Source of the DNA: Deltaproteobacteria bacterium HGW-Deltaproteobacteria-2 | GTDB lineage: Bacteria > Desulfobacterota > Syntrophia > Syntrophales > Smithellaceae | Reading direction: 5' to 3' | NCBI GenBank assembly: GCA_002840505.1 | Contig: PHBC01000006.1 | Coordinates: 62,001-126,000, forward strand | Length of the DNA stretch: 64,000 nt | Translations under genes and position numbers: made by a program | The notes under the pieces: generated by a model | Databases searched by the model: none | Seen by the model: the letters and a program-made list of their open reading frames with translations, nothing else | Told to the model about the DNA's origin: nothing | Shown: piece after piece, positions 26,340 through 35,496 of the stretch | Numbering within the stretch: the stretch's first letter is position 1 | Layout of the letters: each line of letters starts with the position of its first letter

Positions 26340-27892
26340 ATATTTCCTGCTTTTTCAGGTAGCTTTATCTTTTTTCCATATAACAACGGATCAGTGCTTT
26401 TCATATTGTTTATTCTGAGTAATTCCTGCACTGTTATTGAATTATCTGTCGCTAAAAGAAAAAGAGTATCTCCTTTTTTAACTGTATAAATTCTGAAAGC
26501 CTTTTTTCTACCATAAGACTTGTCCTTTTTGTCTTGTGCTGTACTACTTATCTTTTCATTATCTTCGTCTTTATTCGCAGGCACAATGATCTTTTGGTCT
26601 ACAAAAAGCGTGTCTTCCAGTTTCATGTCGTTAAGCTTTAAAAGGATTGCAACTTTGGTATTAAAAAGTGCCGCTACCGAAAAAAGCGTGTCACCGCGTT
26701 TTACCTTATAATAAGTTGTTCTTGACTCTTTGTCGCTTTTAGGAGCGATGGCCTCGCCTGATAAATATTCTTCTACTGAGGATGCTACGGATTCTGCCAG
26801 CGTCGTTTGGAAACTTCTTTTTTTGAGCAAATTTTCCTCATCGGGATTGGATATATATGCTGTTTCGACTAATATTGCCGGAATATCCGGTAATTTTAAT
26901 ACGCGAAAAGGCGCTTCCTGAACACTTTCATATTTTAAACAATTAACCGCATCGAGGTATTTCATTAAAATACCCGCATAAATTTTCGACAGATTGATTG
27001 TATTGGTTTGAAACATGTTCATTATAATTTGATTAGATTCATTATTCCCTTCGCTGTCGAGTACACCACCAAGGATATCCGATAAGTTTTCATTTTTGGC
27101 CAGCAGTTTTGCGGCTTCATTACTGGCTGCGCCGGTAGAAAGACAATATACAGAGCTGCCTTTGGCGATACGGCTCCTGGCCGCGTCCGCGTGAACACTG
27201 ATGAAAAGGCTGGCACCGAGATTTTTGGCTTTTTGCAGACGCTTTTTGAAAGAAACATAATAATCGCCATCACGAGTCAGGACTGCGCGGTAACCGGGAA
27301 TTTTATTAATTGCTTTTTTGATTTCACGGCCGATTGAAAGCACAATATTCTTCTCATAGGTTCTTTTTTTCCCTATCGCCCCGGGATCTTCACCGCCATG
27401 TCCTGGATCAATAACAATTATTTTTTTCTGTCTGGATTCCGGTAGCCGGTCAGTTATCTTTTCTTCTTTGAGAATTTGTTCCAAAATAATATCCACGACA
27501 ACCCGGTCAGGCTTATCCTGGAATTTTTTTAATTTAAAAACTTCAACTTTTTGGTGCTTATCCAGAAAGAATTCGATCTCAACCATATCTTCGTCAGTGT
27601 GATGAAAAATTATCTTTTTAATTCCCGGTTGGTTAATGATAACCTTAGCGGGTATTGACTTATGTATTGATGATTCCTTGAAATTCAGAACGAGAAGATT
27701 TTCACTCTCTTTAACTTCATAAGCAGGCACGCCATCCACATCCAGAACAATTCGTGTATGATCCGGTGCGGCCCAATGACGAACATTCAATATTTCTATA
27801 GAGGCATAGCAATTGGTGGAAATAAAACTTAAGATTAGAGTTATCAGGAAATAAGTATATTTCTTTATAATATTGTTTCCTTTGCACATCAT
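26336..27892 (-). CDS. N-acetylmuramoyl-L-alanine amidase with AMIN and two LysM domains
   Basis: Periplasmic cell-wall hydrolase of the AmiABC type that cuts the amide between muramic acid and the stem peptide, usually at division sites. Order in the 518 residues: signal peptide (about 10-30), AMIN domain (about 33-135), Amidase_3 catalytic domain (about 158-375) and two LysM peptidoglycan-binding repeats (about 393-440 and 468-513). Zinc/catalytic motifs are IDPGHGGEDPGA, SVHADAA and ILVETAYISN. The LysM pair (YKVKRGDTLF and YTVKKGDTLF) is C-terminal, an arrangement that differs from Escherichia coli AmiC. Confidence 0.92.
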   Translation of the reverse strand: MMCKGNNIIKKYTYFLITLILSFISTNCYASIEILNVRHWAAPDHTRIVLDVDGVPAYEVKESENLLVLNFKESSIHKSIPAKVIINQPGIKKIIFHHTDEDMVEIEFFLDKHQKVEVFKLKKFQDKPDRVVVDIILEQILKEEKITDRLPESRQKKIIVIDPGHGGEDPGAIGKKRTYEKNIVLSIGREIKKAINKIPGYRAVLTRDGDYYVSFKKRLQKAKNLGASLFISVHADAARSRIAKGSSVYCLSTGAASNEAAKLLAKNENLSDILGGVLDSEGNNESNQIIMNMFQTNTINLSKIYAGILMKYLDAVNCLKYESVQEAPFRVLKLPDIPAILVETAYISNPDEENLLKKRSFQTTLAESVASSVEEYLSGEAIAPKSDKESRTTYYKVKRGDTLFSVAALFNTKVAILLKLNDMKLEDTLFVDQKIIVPANKDEDNEKISSTAQDKKDKSYGRKKAFRIYTVKKGDTLFLLATDNSITVQELLRINNMKSTDPLLYGKKIKLPEKAGNI

Positions 27893-28015
27893 GTATGAAA
27901 AATAGCAAATTTGTTGAGGAACTGCAACTGTTAGATAGAAAAGATATTGACAAGCTTTGTTGATAGTGTCATTTTCTGAGCAAATAAAATTAAAAATGGA
28001 TAACTGATAATATCT

Positions 28016-29569
28016 ATGCGGAAAAATCTTTTTAAAGAAGCTTTGCTGAATCCGTCCGTGTTTCCGGTAACCTGGGAATTAGTACCGGGGAGAGGCGCAA
28101 AAGAATCGGTTCAGGAAAAAACCCTGAGCCTAGCCAAACAGGCCGCTGAAAGCGGAAAAATATGTGCCCTTACCCTGACGGATAATCCGGGCGGAACTCC
28201 AGCTATGTCCGCAGATTTTATGGGTGGTGAAATTGTGAAGCTGGGTATCGAACCACTCGTCCACTTTACCTGCAAAGATAGAAATCGCAATCAGATCGAA
28301 AGTCAGCTTTATGCTCTGGATAGGGCAGGAGTCAGGAATATTCTGGTTATGAGCGGTGATTACCCGGTGTCAGGTTACTGTGGAAGACCTGCGCCGGTTT
28401 TTGACTTGGATCCGATCCATACTCTACGACTAATGTCGGATATGAATAAGGGGCTTACGTATCCGGGAGTCAAGGGTAATATCCGTCATCAACCCAGCGA
28501 TTTTTTCCCGGGTGCTGTCGTTTCTCCCTTCAAGGCAACCGAAGCAGAACAGATGATCCAGTATTATAAACTGAAAAAGAAAATCGATGCGGGCGCCCAA
28601 TTCATAGTTACGCAGCTGGGATACGATGCCCGAAAAATTCATGAAGTGTTTCTTTTTATGAAACAAAGCGGTTTCAACTTACCGCTTATCGGGAATATTT
28701 ATATTCTCCCGTATGGTGCGGCCAAAATGATGAATCGTAATGAACTGCCTGGTTCCGTCGTTACAGATAAACTTCTGGCGGAACTGGAGCGGGAGCGAAA
28801 TGATTCCGATAAAGGAGAAGGGGCCAGAATCCTACGCGCTGCAAGGATGTATGCGATCATGAAAGGGATGGGCTTCAGCGGTGTTCATATCGGCGGTCAC
28901 AATATCAAATATGAACAGGTAGAAAATATTATTTTGCAGGGTGAAGCGCTGACCTCTAAATGGAGAGATTTAATCCAGTACTTTGATTATCCGATTCCCG
29001 GAGGTTTTTATTACTATGAACATGATTCCAAAAGCGGCCTCAATCTGGATAAGCCGACGACGCGACACTCACGGCCGCTCGATGCGACAGTTGGATTATC
29101 CTATGGCTTTTCGCGATTCGTCCATAACCTCATGTTCGAGCCGGGGAAGAAACTTTACGGCGTCATGAAGGGACTGAGCGGAAAAGTGGCAGGAACAAAA
29201 ATAGAGAGCATTTTTCATAAACTGGAACACTGGACCAAGGTTGTCATCTTTGACTGCAAGGATTGCGGAGACTGCGCCCTAATAGATGTAGCTTACCTGT
29301 GTCCGATGTCGCAATGCCCGAAGAACCAGCGTAACGGAGCATGTGGCGGAAGTTTTGAAGGATGGTGCGAAGTCTATCCCGGGAAGAAAAAATGTGTTTA
29401 TGTCCGGGCCTATGCCCGGTTGAAGAAACACGAAGAGGAAGCGCAACTGGATAAAGGTATTGTCGAGCCCTGCAACTGGGATCTTTATCAAACCTCATCC
29501 TGGATCAATTTCTATTTAGGGAAAGATCATACATCAAAAAGACAAAGTGGTAATTCATCCGGAGCTTAA
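28016..29569 (+). CDS. Methylenetetrahydrofolate reductase fused to a MetV-type C-terminal domain
   Basis: The first 300 residues are a MetF-like TIM barrel (VTWELVPGRG, TLTDNPGGTPAMS, HFTCKDRNRNQIESQL, LVMSGDYP, GAQFIVTQLGYD). The last 120 residues carry the cysteine-rich MTHFR-C/MetV domain (CKDCGDCALIDVAYLCPMSQCPK then GACGGSFEGWCEVYPGKKKC) that can hold Fe-S clusters. In acetogens these parts are often separate subunits (MetV and MetF). The enzyme interconverts methylene- and methyl-tetrahydrofolate; here it suggests a Wood-Ljungdahl-type or methyl-oxidising C1 branch. The direction and electron donor are not known. No other C1 genes are adjacent. Confidence 0.87.
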   Translation: MRKNLFKEALLNPSVFPVTWELVPGRGAKESVQEKTLSLAKQAAESGKICALTLTDNPGGTPAMSADFMGGEIVKLGIEPLVHFTCKDRNRNQIESQLYALDRAGVRNILVMSGDYPVSGYCGRPAPVFDLDPIHTLRLMSDMNKGLTYPGVKGNIRHQPSDFFPGAVVSPFKATEAEQMIQYYKLKKKIDAGAQFIVTQLGYDARKIHEVFLFMKQSGFNLPLIGNIYILPYGAAKMMNRNELPGSVVTDKLLAELERERNDSDKGEGARILRAARMYAIMKGMGFSGVHIGGHNIKYEQVENIILQGEALTSKWRDLIQYFDYPIPGGFYYYEHDSKSGLNLDKPTTRHSRPLDATVGLSYGFSRFVHNLMFEPGKKLYGVMKGLSGKVAGTKIESIFHKLEHWTKVVIFDCKDCGDCALIDVAYLCPMSQCPKNQRNGACGGSFEGWCEVYPGKKKCVYVRAYARLKKHEEEAQLDKGIVEPCNWDLYQTSSWINFYLGKDHTSKRQSGNSSGA

Positions 29570-29669
29570 AAAGCTGTTTTGCCCTTGCCTGTAAAAATGC
29601 ATCGTTTATCAAAAATATTGTGATTATTGATTGAACATTGAACTTAGATAGTGTAGAAGTTCGAGGCGT

Positions 29670-29746
29670 GGGCGATTAGCTCAGTTGGATAGAGTACTGG
29701 CCTCCGAAGCCAGGTGCCGTGAGTTCGAGTCTCACATCGCCCACCA
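29670..29746 (+). tRNA. tRNA-Arg, anticodon CCG
   Basis: A complete 77-base cloverleaf: acceptor GGGCGAT / ATCGCCC, D-arm GCTC/GAGT region, anticodon arm CTGGC-CTCCGAA-GCCAG giving CCG, T-arm GTGAG-TTCGAGT-CTCAC, and an encoded CCA end. All stems pair well. It precedes the patatin gene by about 50 bases. Confidence 0.95.
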
Positions 29747-29798
29747 GTTTGAATTTGAGTATATTGATTACAGTCAGGGAAATTGTAATCGGAATATT

Positions 29799-30722
29799 AT
29801 GAAATGGACAGGTAAAAAAGTTGGCCTTGCCTTGGGCGGAGGCGGTGTCCGGGGCTTTTCTCATATCGGCGTTCTTAATGTTCTGGAAGAAGATGGCATT
29901 CCTATCGATTTGATTGTGGGGACAAGTGCCGGATCTTTGATCGGTGGTGCGTATGCCAGCGGTCAATCGCTCAGGGACATTCAATCTAAAATTGACGCTT
30001 ATCTTCGCAGTCCTGAATTTGAAGCTTCAACCCTTAAAACAGTAGGCCAGACCTTTTCGCCGGAAAACAAAAATATTTTCAAAAAGGCGAAAAACATTGT
30101 CCTGAACAGTTTCTGGTTTGTCAAAGCATTCTTCAAGCCTTCTGTGCTTCCTACCGGTGATTTCCAATCTTTAATTAACTATTTTATTCCCGATATAGAT
30201 ATTCGTGAAACAAAAATTCCTTTCCGTGCCGTATCTACGGATCTGATTACCGGCAGAAAAATCGTCTTTTTTGAAGGATCACTGCGTCAAGCGGTGCTGG
30301 CAAGTTGTTCCGTTCCGGGAGCGGTTGAACCGGTTCGGCATGGTGAATGGATTCTTGCCGACGGCGGCATTACCAGTGTAGTTCCCGTATATGCTGCGCG
30401 AGAGGCGGGAGCTGATGTTGTCATTGCCGTAACGGTGGATCGTGAACAACCTGCATTCATTAATATTGAAACGGGAAAGGATGTTTTGTATCGGGCGGGA
30501 GAAATTACGAGCAGTGCTCTTCAGGCCAGTGAACTGGAGAGCGCGGATGTTATCATCCGTCCACAGGTTGGAGATCTTCACTGGATGGATTTCAGTCGGA
30601 TAGATGATCTGGTTAAGACGGGAGAAAAAGCTGCCAGAGAGTCTCTGGCAAAAATAAACGCTTCACTTCCTGTTTACCGGCGTATTACCCGCTTAGCCGG
30701 ACGTTTTCTAAAGATGAAGTGA
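29799..30722 (+). CDS. Patatin-like phospholipase (RssA/YchK type)
   Basis: A Ser-Asp dyad lipid acyl hydrolase of 307 residues. The oxyanion hole GGGGVRG is at residues 13-19, the nucleophile elbow GTSAG near residue 45, and the catalytic Asp in LADGGI near residue 188. There is no signal peptide, as in RssA-type proteins. ATG 29799 is chosen because the frame upstream runs through the tRNA-Arg gene. It probably acts on membrane phospholipids in the cytoplasm or at the membrane; the substrate is unknown. Confidence 0.88.
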   Translation: MKWTGKKVGLALGGGGVRGFSHIGVLNVLEEDGIPIDLIVGTSAGSLIGGAYASGQSLRDIQSKIDAYLRSPEFEASTLKTVGQTFSPENKNIFKKAKNIVLNSFWFVKAFFKPSVLPTGDFQSLINYFIPDIDIRETKIPFRAVSTDLITGRKIVFFEGSLRQAVLASCSVPGAVEPVRHGEWILADGGITSVVPVYAAREAGADVVIAVTVDREQPAFINIETGKDVLYRAGEITSSALQASELESADVIIRPQVGDLHWMDFSRIDDLVKTGEKAARESLAKINASLPVYRRITRLAGRFLKMK

Positions 30723-30896
30723 AGATAAATTTTTAACTTTAAGTCATATAAACGCCTACCATATTACGCAAAATCATTATTATTAAAAATATTAAATACT
30801 TAACTGTGTTAAGATTGCTTTAGTGATTAAACTAGGATTTTGTAATAAAATCTTGGTAAACCATAAAATTCATTAAACAATCTTGACTTATTGACA

Positions 30897-30915
30897 ATTT
30901 AGAATTATTCTAAAT
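30897..30915. promoter_or_regulatory. Per-box-like operator upstream of the Fur-family gene
   Basis: ATTTAGAAT-T-ATTCTAAAT is a perfect 9-1-9 inverted repeat. Its core TTAGAATTATTCTAA follows the 7-1-7 layout of the PerR box (TTATAATNATTATAA). It overlaps a TATTCT -10 candidate at 30906-30911 that lies 17 bases after TTGACT at 30883-30888, so binding would block transcription. Autoregulation by the following gene is the natural reading. Confidence 0.7.
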
Positions 30916-30947
30916 CCAAGTTAAAAATAATTTTTAAATGGTCTTTT

Positions 30948-31349
30948 ATGAAAACACCTCAAAGAAAAACCATTATTAATTATCTTAAAAACAACACATC
31001 TCATCCAACTGCCAGGGAAATTTATGAGGCCGTCTCTCAAAAAAACGGTATGATTTCTCTGGCCACAGTTTACAACACGCTGTCTCTGATGAAAAAAAAG
31101 GGTATCGTTCGCGAATTGGCCATTACGAATTTAGGTCACAAAAGATACGATCAAAAGGTCAAACCACACGCTCATCTTATTTGCAGTATCTGCGGCGAGA
31201 TAGCAGATATACATCTTCCTTTGCACCTAGGAGTTTCCGATGAACACAGGCAGGGATTCATTATAAAAGACAGCGAAGTTAATTTCTACGGTATTTGTCC
31301 AGTTTGTGCGGAAAAGGAAAAGAAGCCGTCGTCAAAACGTCGTTCGTAA
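30948..31349 (+). CDS. Fur family transcriptional regulator, PerR-like
   Basis: A 133-residue metalloregulator. The winged helix covers about residues 1-75 (TPQRKTIINYL, SLATVYNTLSLMKKKGIV), and the dimerisation domain has the metal site residues HAHLICSICGEIADI and the structural zinc cysteines CSIC and CPVC. The helix-3 region and the Per-box-like site 33 bases upstream favour a peroxide-sensing PerR role rather than iron uptake. In an anaerobe it likely controls oxidative stress genes. A weak CCGGTT/AACCGG hairpin follows the stop without a T-run. Confidence 0.82.
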   Translation: MKTPQRKTIINYLKNNTSHPTAREIYEAVSQKNGMISLATVYNTLSLMKKKGIVRELAITNLGHKRYDQKVKPHAHLICSICGEIADIHLPLHLGVSDEHRQGFIIKDSEVNFYGICPVCAEKEKKPSSKRRS

Positions 31350-31436
31350 AAATAAAACCGGTTCTTTGAACAAACCGGCCTGATAACGAGCAATTATTTT
31401 TAATCATAAAATTTTGATTCTTATAACTTCAGGTGA

Positions 31437-32918
31437 ATGATGATTAAAACGACCCTCATGCTTTTTCCCAATAAAATGTCGATAAACGGTAAATCGAAAA
31501 TAGCCATTTTCTTTTGTCGCATTATTTTAGTTTCATTTCTCATCACGTTTCTTTTGGCTGGTCATGTCTACGCCTGGCCCGCGAGTGGCGAGTGGGTTCC
31601 CGTATATAAAGGCGGTGTTTATTTGCAGGATCCCAACGGAGATGCCAGTGGTTCCAGAAATGTCGTTTCCGATTCGACAAATCCGGCGGCCTACATCTTT
31701 AATGACTGAACCTACATTTATTTTCGCTTACGTTTGGATAAAGACCCGACAGGAACTGGAGGTCAGGGATTGCTTCAGCCTTACGGCTGGGGTGTCGAAC
31801 TAGATACTAATCTGAACTCCGGTAACTATGAATGGCTTATCATGGTTGACGGAATCTCCCAGACGGAAGTAATCGGCTTGTGGCAAAATACTTCTCAACG
31901 TACACTGGGTGATCCGTCGGACAGTTCTGAGATTCTTAAATCTTCAATTTCTTTATCAGGAAATTATCAGGTTTCTGCGGCTGGCACGTCTTTTAATGGT
32001 GACGCAGATTATTTTTTAGACTGGCGATTTCCTTATTCTACTTTTAAATCGGCAACCGGCCTTACGGATTATTCCCCTTTGAGGCTTTTTTTCGGTTCAT
32101 CCAATAACGCGAACAGCCTGGCAGCAGATTTGGTCGGCGGTTCTGACCTTTATGCGGGATTTTCTGATGTCGTAACTCCTTTAGGAACGACTCCTACAAC
32201 CGGTTCCGTAAAATTTGTAGCTGATCTCGCGGGAAACGGCGATGTTGTGCAGATTACAGCTGGCGATACCATTTTCATCAAGGTCATTGATGGTGATGTG
32301 AACTACAATAGAAATACTCTGCAGACTGTTACCGTAACTCTTTCCGCGACCAGCGGCGATTCGTCCGTGGTTACACTTACGGAAACAGGCGTCAATACGG
32401 GGATTTTTACCGGTTCGATTACCACACAGTCCGGTGCCGCCGTCTCCGGTGATGGTATTCTGCAGGTCACGCCTGGCGCGACGGTGAATGTTGAATATAT
32501 TGACCGTATAGATGCTTCTTTCAATCAAAACCAGGTCAGAGCGGATTCCTTATATGTTATATCCCTGACGCCCGCCATTAGTCTGGTCAAGAGCGCGGAT
32601 CATTCATCTGTCCAGCCGCAAACGGAAGTCATCTACACAATCCATTACAAAAACCTGGGTGTGGGCACTGCGATAAATCTTGTCATCGTCGATACGGTTC
32701 CTCTGAATACAACCTATGTAGCAGGAAGTCTCAAAATCGGAAACGCCTCTTCGACTTACGCAACAGCCACAGCTCTTACCGATGCGGATGATGCCGATGC
32801 AGGTCACATGAGCGGTTCAAACGTAATTTTTAACATTACCACTATTGCCGGTGACGACGGTGTTGCTGACTCCGGTACTGACGAAAGCAAGGTCTATTTC
32901 AAAGTAAAAATTAATTGA
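31437..32918 (+). pseudogene. Secreted DUF11-repeat surface protein interrupted by an in-frame TGA
   Basis: Two open stretches, 31437-31706 and 31710-32918, are in the same frame and separated only by TGA at 31707-31709. The first encodes a signal peptide (hydrophobic run ending near HVYA) and the start of a domain; the reading continues directly after the stop as TYIYFRLRLDKDPTG. A GGA glycine codon changed to TGA would explain it. The rest holds a module around residue 255 with GDTIFIKVIDGD and LTETGVNTGIFTGS, also found in the 2093-residue protein, and a C-terminal DUF11 repeat (SLVKSADHSSVQPQTEVIYTI). With read-through the product would be about 493 residues. I see no convincing SECIS-like hairpin just after the TGA, so nonsense mutation or sequencing error is more likely than selenocysteine. 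Confidence 0.75.
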
Positions 32919-32990
32919 GAGTTATCCTTAAAACGAAAGGGAGTAATTATAAATATATAAAATAACGGTTTTTAAAGGAGGTTGATGCAT

Positions 32991-33509
32991 ATGAAAGTTT
33001 TATGGAGCCGAAAGATTTTAATGTCCATCGTTTTGATGACTTCAATATTTTTCCTTGCCGGGGTGTCTTATGCCCAACAGCAAAACACCAAGCTGGATCT
33101 AAAGACGACAGCAGAAAAGGAGGTCAGGGTAAGAAAAGAAGGGAAGGTGACGACAAAAAGGATTCCCATCGATAAGGCAAGCCCCGGTGATGTTGTGGTC
33201 TATACAATAACCTACAGCAATGTAGGTAAGGGATCTGTCTTGGATGCGGTGATTGTTGATCCCATCCCTAAAGGCGTGCGCTACATCGCGGATACGGCCG
33301 AAGGTAGAGATGCCGAAATCATGTACAGTACGGATAACGGCCGTACCTGGCAGACACCGCCGATAGAAACGCAAATTAGAAAGCCGGATGGTTCTTTAGA
33401 AAAAAAGCCGGTTTCGGTGGAGAGGTATACGCATATCAAATGGATGATCAAAAAACCAGTCGCTTCGGGTCAGTCCGGCCGGGTTAGTTTTAAGGTGACT
33501 GTAAAATAA
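32991..33509 (+). CDS. Small secreted DUF11-domain protein
   Basis: About 172 residues with a signal peptide (hydrophobic 9-26, likely cut after SYA) and one DUF11-like beta-sandwich (about 58-165: PGDVVVYTITYSNVGKGSVLDAVIVDPIPKGVRYI...). Between them lies a basic linker. The ATG at 32991 is best placed, 9 bases after AAAGGAGG. It belongs to the DUF11 cluster, with 70 bases to the next gene. DUF11 repeats are common in large surface proteins; a role as an accessory or stalk component is an inference. Confidence 0.75.
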   Translation: MKVLWSRKILMSIVLMTSIFFLAGVSYAQQQNTKLDLKTTAEKEVRVRKEGKVTTKRIPIDKASPGDVVVYTITYSNVGKGSVLDAVIVDPIPKGVRYIADTAEGRDAEIMYSTDNGRTWQTPPIETQIRKPDGSLEKKPVSVERYTHIKWMIKKPVASGQSGRVSFKVTVK

Positions 33510-33579
33510 CAGGCAACTGAAAAGAAATGTTTAGTCGAAAAACAGGTTTAAATGAGAATAATTTTAAGGAGGTAAAATC

Positions 33580-35460
33580 ATGCGGAAATTATTTTTAACC
33601 ATTGTCGCGATGCTGTTTATGGCAGTCATTGCGGCGCCGCCTGTAATGGCGGCAGGAACTGTGGCGGGGACGGCCATTACCAATCAGGCGTACGGTGATT
33701 ACAAGGACGCTAACGGAAATGACATGACCCGTGTTTACTCCAATACGGTGTCAATGACAGTCTCTCAGGTGGCAGCTGTGGCCGTTGATCCTCCAACTGG
33801 TTCACAGGCTGTCAAACATGGTGATGTCATCTACTATCTGGTTCAACTGTTCAACCATGGTAACGGGCCGGATAGTCAGACATTCAGCTATGTTTCTTCC
33901 GGTGACTGGAATCCCACACAGGTCAGGATGTTCTATGACATTAACAATAATCACGTCTACGATGCGGGAGATATTCTTCTTACGGAAACTTCACCGGGAT
34001 CGAAGACCTACAAGACGGTTACCACGGGAGGAGCTGCAGTTCTCATAGCTCCTGATGACGATTATGATGTACTTATAGAAGTAACCGTTCCGCCGAGCGG
34101 GTTACTCGATAGCCAATATAATACTATTACCATAACCACAGCGTCCGACTTTGATCCGACGAAGACGGCAACCGGAACATACACATCCACTGTTCAGGCG
34201 GCGACAATTTCCATGGTGAAGAGTCATACCCCGACGGGTAATCCTACTTACGTAAAGCCCGGCGATGAAATTACTTATACAGTGGCAATGACCAATACGG
34301 GCACAGGTGATGCGCTGGCCATAAATGCAGAGGATATCCTGCCGACGAATGTTACGTTCAAACCGGGTTCAATTGAAATTAAGGCTCCCGGTGACGCGGA
34401 TTTTTCGCCAAGGAATGATGCTTGCAACGATGGACCGGATCCCTGCTATGATTCGGCGAATCATAGAATCAGGATCCCGGGCAATAGTGATCCAAGTCCT
34501 TACAATCTGCCTGGCGGACATAACTACACTTATTATGTCAGGATTAAAGTTACGGTCAATGCCGGTGTTCCTTCAGGCACTGCCATAACCAACCAGGCTT
34601 CGGCAACATACTCTACCGGAAGCTATACCGCATCCGTGCAGAGTAACGGTGACACTGTACTTGTTGCTACATTGGCGGGGATAGATTTATCTACCACAGC
34701 CACAAACAAGACAGGTAATCCTAGCGATCAGATTGTTTACCCCTTTATGGCGACGAATAACGGAAATGCCGATGACAAGATCAACCTGACTACCGCTTCC
34801 ACATCCGGCTGGACATGGGTAATCTGGTATGATGTTGACGGCAACGGTATTCCCGGAACGGATGGCGATGTTGTCCTGACCGACACAAATGCGGACGGCA
34901 TAATTGATACCGGAACCCTGGTCCAATACGGTCATATCGATCTGTTGGCAGTAGTGACTATTCCGCCAGGAACAGCGAATGGATCAACGGATGTGCTGAC
35001 GATTTCCGGAGTTTCTGTCTTCGACCCGACAAAGACAGATGTGTTGTCCTTTACGACAACGGTCAAGGCTCCGGTCCTGTCCATGACCAAGGCAATCACT
35101 GCTGTTGGGGCACCGGGAGGCGGAGCGACCTGCACACCAACTGACGGGACTAATGGTTCTCCCTGCATTCTTGTTCCAGGATCAGTCATAACCTATCAGG
35201 TAACGACTACCAATTCTGGTAACGGCACAGCTACAGCACTTGTGATTACCGATCTTATACCCGCGCACACAACATACGTGGCAGGATCCATCAAGACAGG
35301 AGCGACCACCAGCTCTCTGACTTTGCGTACTGACGCAACGGATGGAGACGGTGGGCGTTACGATTCAGGTTCTAATGCCGTTATTGTAGGCGGCTCGGGT
35401 AACTTAAATTTAGGTGCTACCGGTACCTGGGTCGTTGAATTTAAAGTAACAGTTAACTGA
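33580..35460 (+). CDS. Secreted DUF11-repeat protein with calcium-type loops
   Basis: A 626-residue exported protein: signal peptide to about residue 24, then repeated beta-sandwich units. Clear DUF11 repeats start near residue 212 (SMVKSHTPTGNPTYVKPGDEITYTV) and near 500 (SMTKAITAVGAP...ITYQVTTTNSGNG). Two Asp/Asn-rich loops (FYDINNNHVYDAGD and WYDVDGNGIPGTDGD...DTNADGIIDTG) look like calcium-binding loops of the thrombospondin type 3/dockerin style. There is no membrane anchor or sorting motif, so it may stay periplasmic or be released or bound to the large outer-membrane protein encoded 36 bases downstream. GGAGG precedes the ATG. Confidence 0.78.
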   Translation: MRKLFLTIVAMLFMAVIAAPPVMAAGTVAGTAITNQAYGDYKDANGNDMTRVYSNTVSMTVSQVAAVAVDPPTGSQAVKHGDVIYYLVQLFNHGNGPDSQTFSYVSSGDWNPTQVRMFYDINNNHVYDAGDILLTETSPGSKTYKTVTTGGAAVLIAPDDDYDVLIEVTVPPSGLLDSQYNTITITTASDFDPTKTATGTYTSTVQAATISMVKSHTPTGNPTYVKPGDEITYTVAMTNTGTGDALAINAEDILPTNVTFKPGSIEIKAPGDADFSPRNDACNDGPDPCYDSANHRIRIPGNSDPSPYNLPGGHNYTYYVRIKVTVNAGVPSGTAITNQASATYSTGSYTASVQSNGDTVLVATLAGIDLSTTATNKTGNPSDQIVYPFMATNNGNADDKINLTTASTSGWTWVIWYDVDGNGIPGTDGDVVLTDTNADGIIDTGTLVQYGHIDLLAVVTIPPGTANGSTDVLTISGVSVFDPTKTDVLSFTTTVKAPVLSMTKAITAVGAPGGGATCTPTDGTNGSPCILVPGSVITYQVTTTNSGNGTATALVITDLIPAHTTYVAGSIKTGATTSSLTLRTDATDGDGGRYDSGSNAVIVGGSGNLNLGATGTWVVEFKVTVN

Positions 35461-35496
35461 TAAAAATGAAGATTTTTTGAAGGTAAGGATTTCCGC

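Noticed and set aside
31707-31709. Selenocysteine at the in-frame TGA
   Set aside because: The context fits a glycine in a structural beta-sandwich protein, and I see no convincing SECIS-like stem-loop directly after the TGA.
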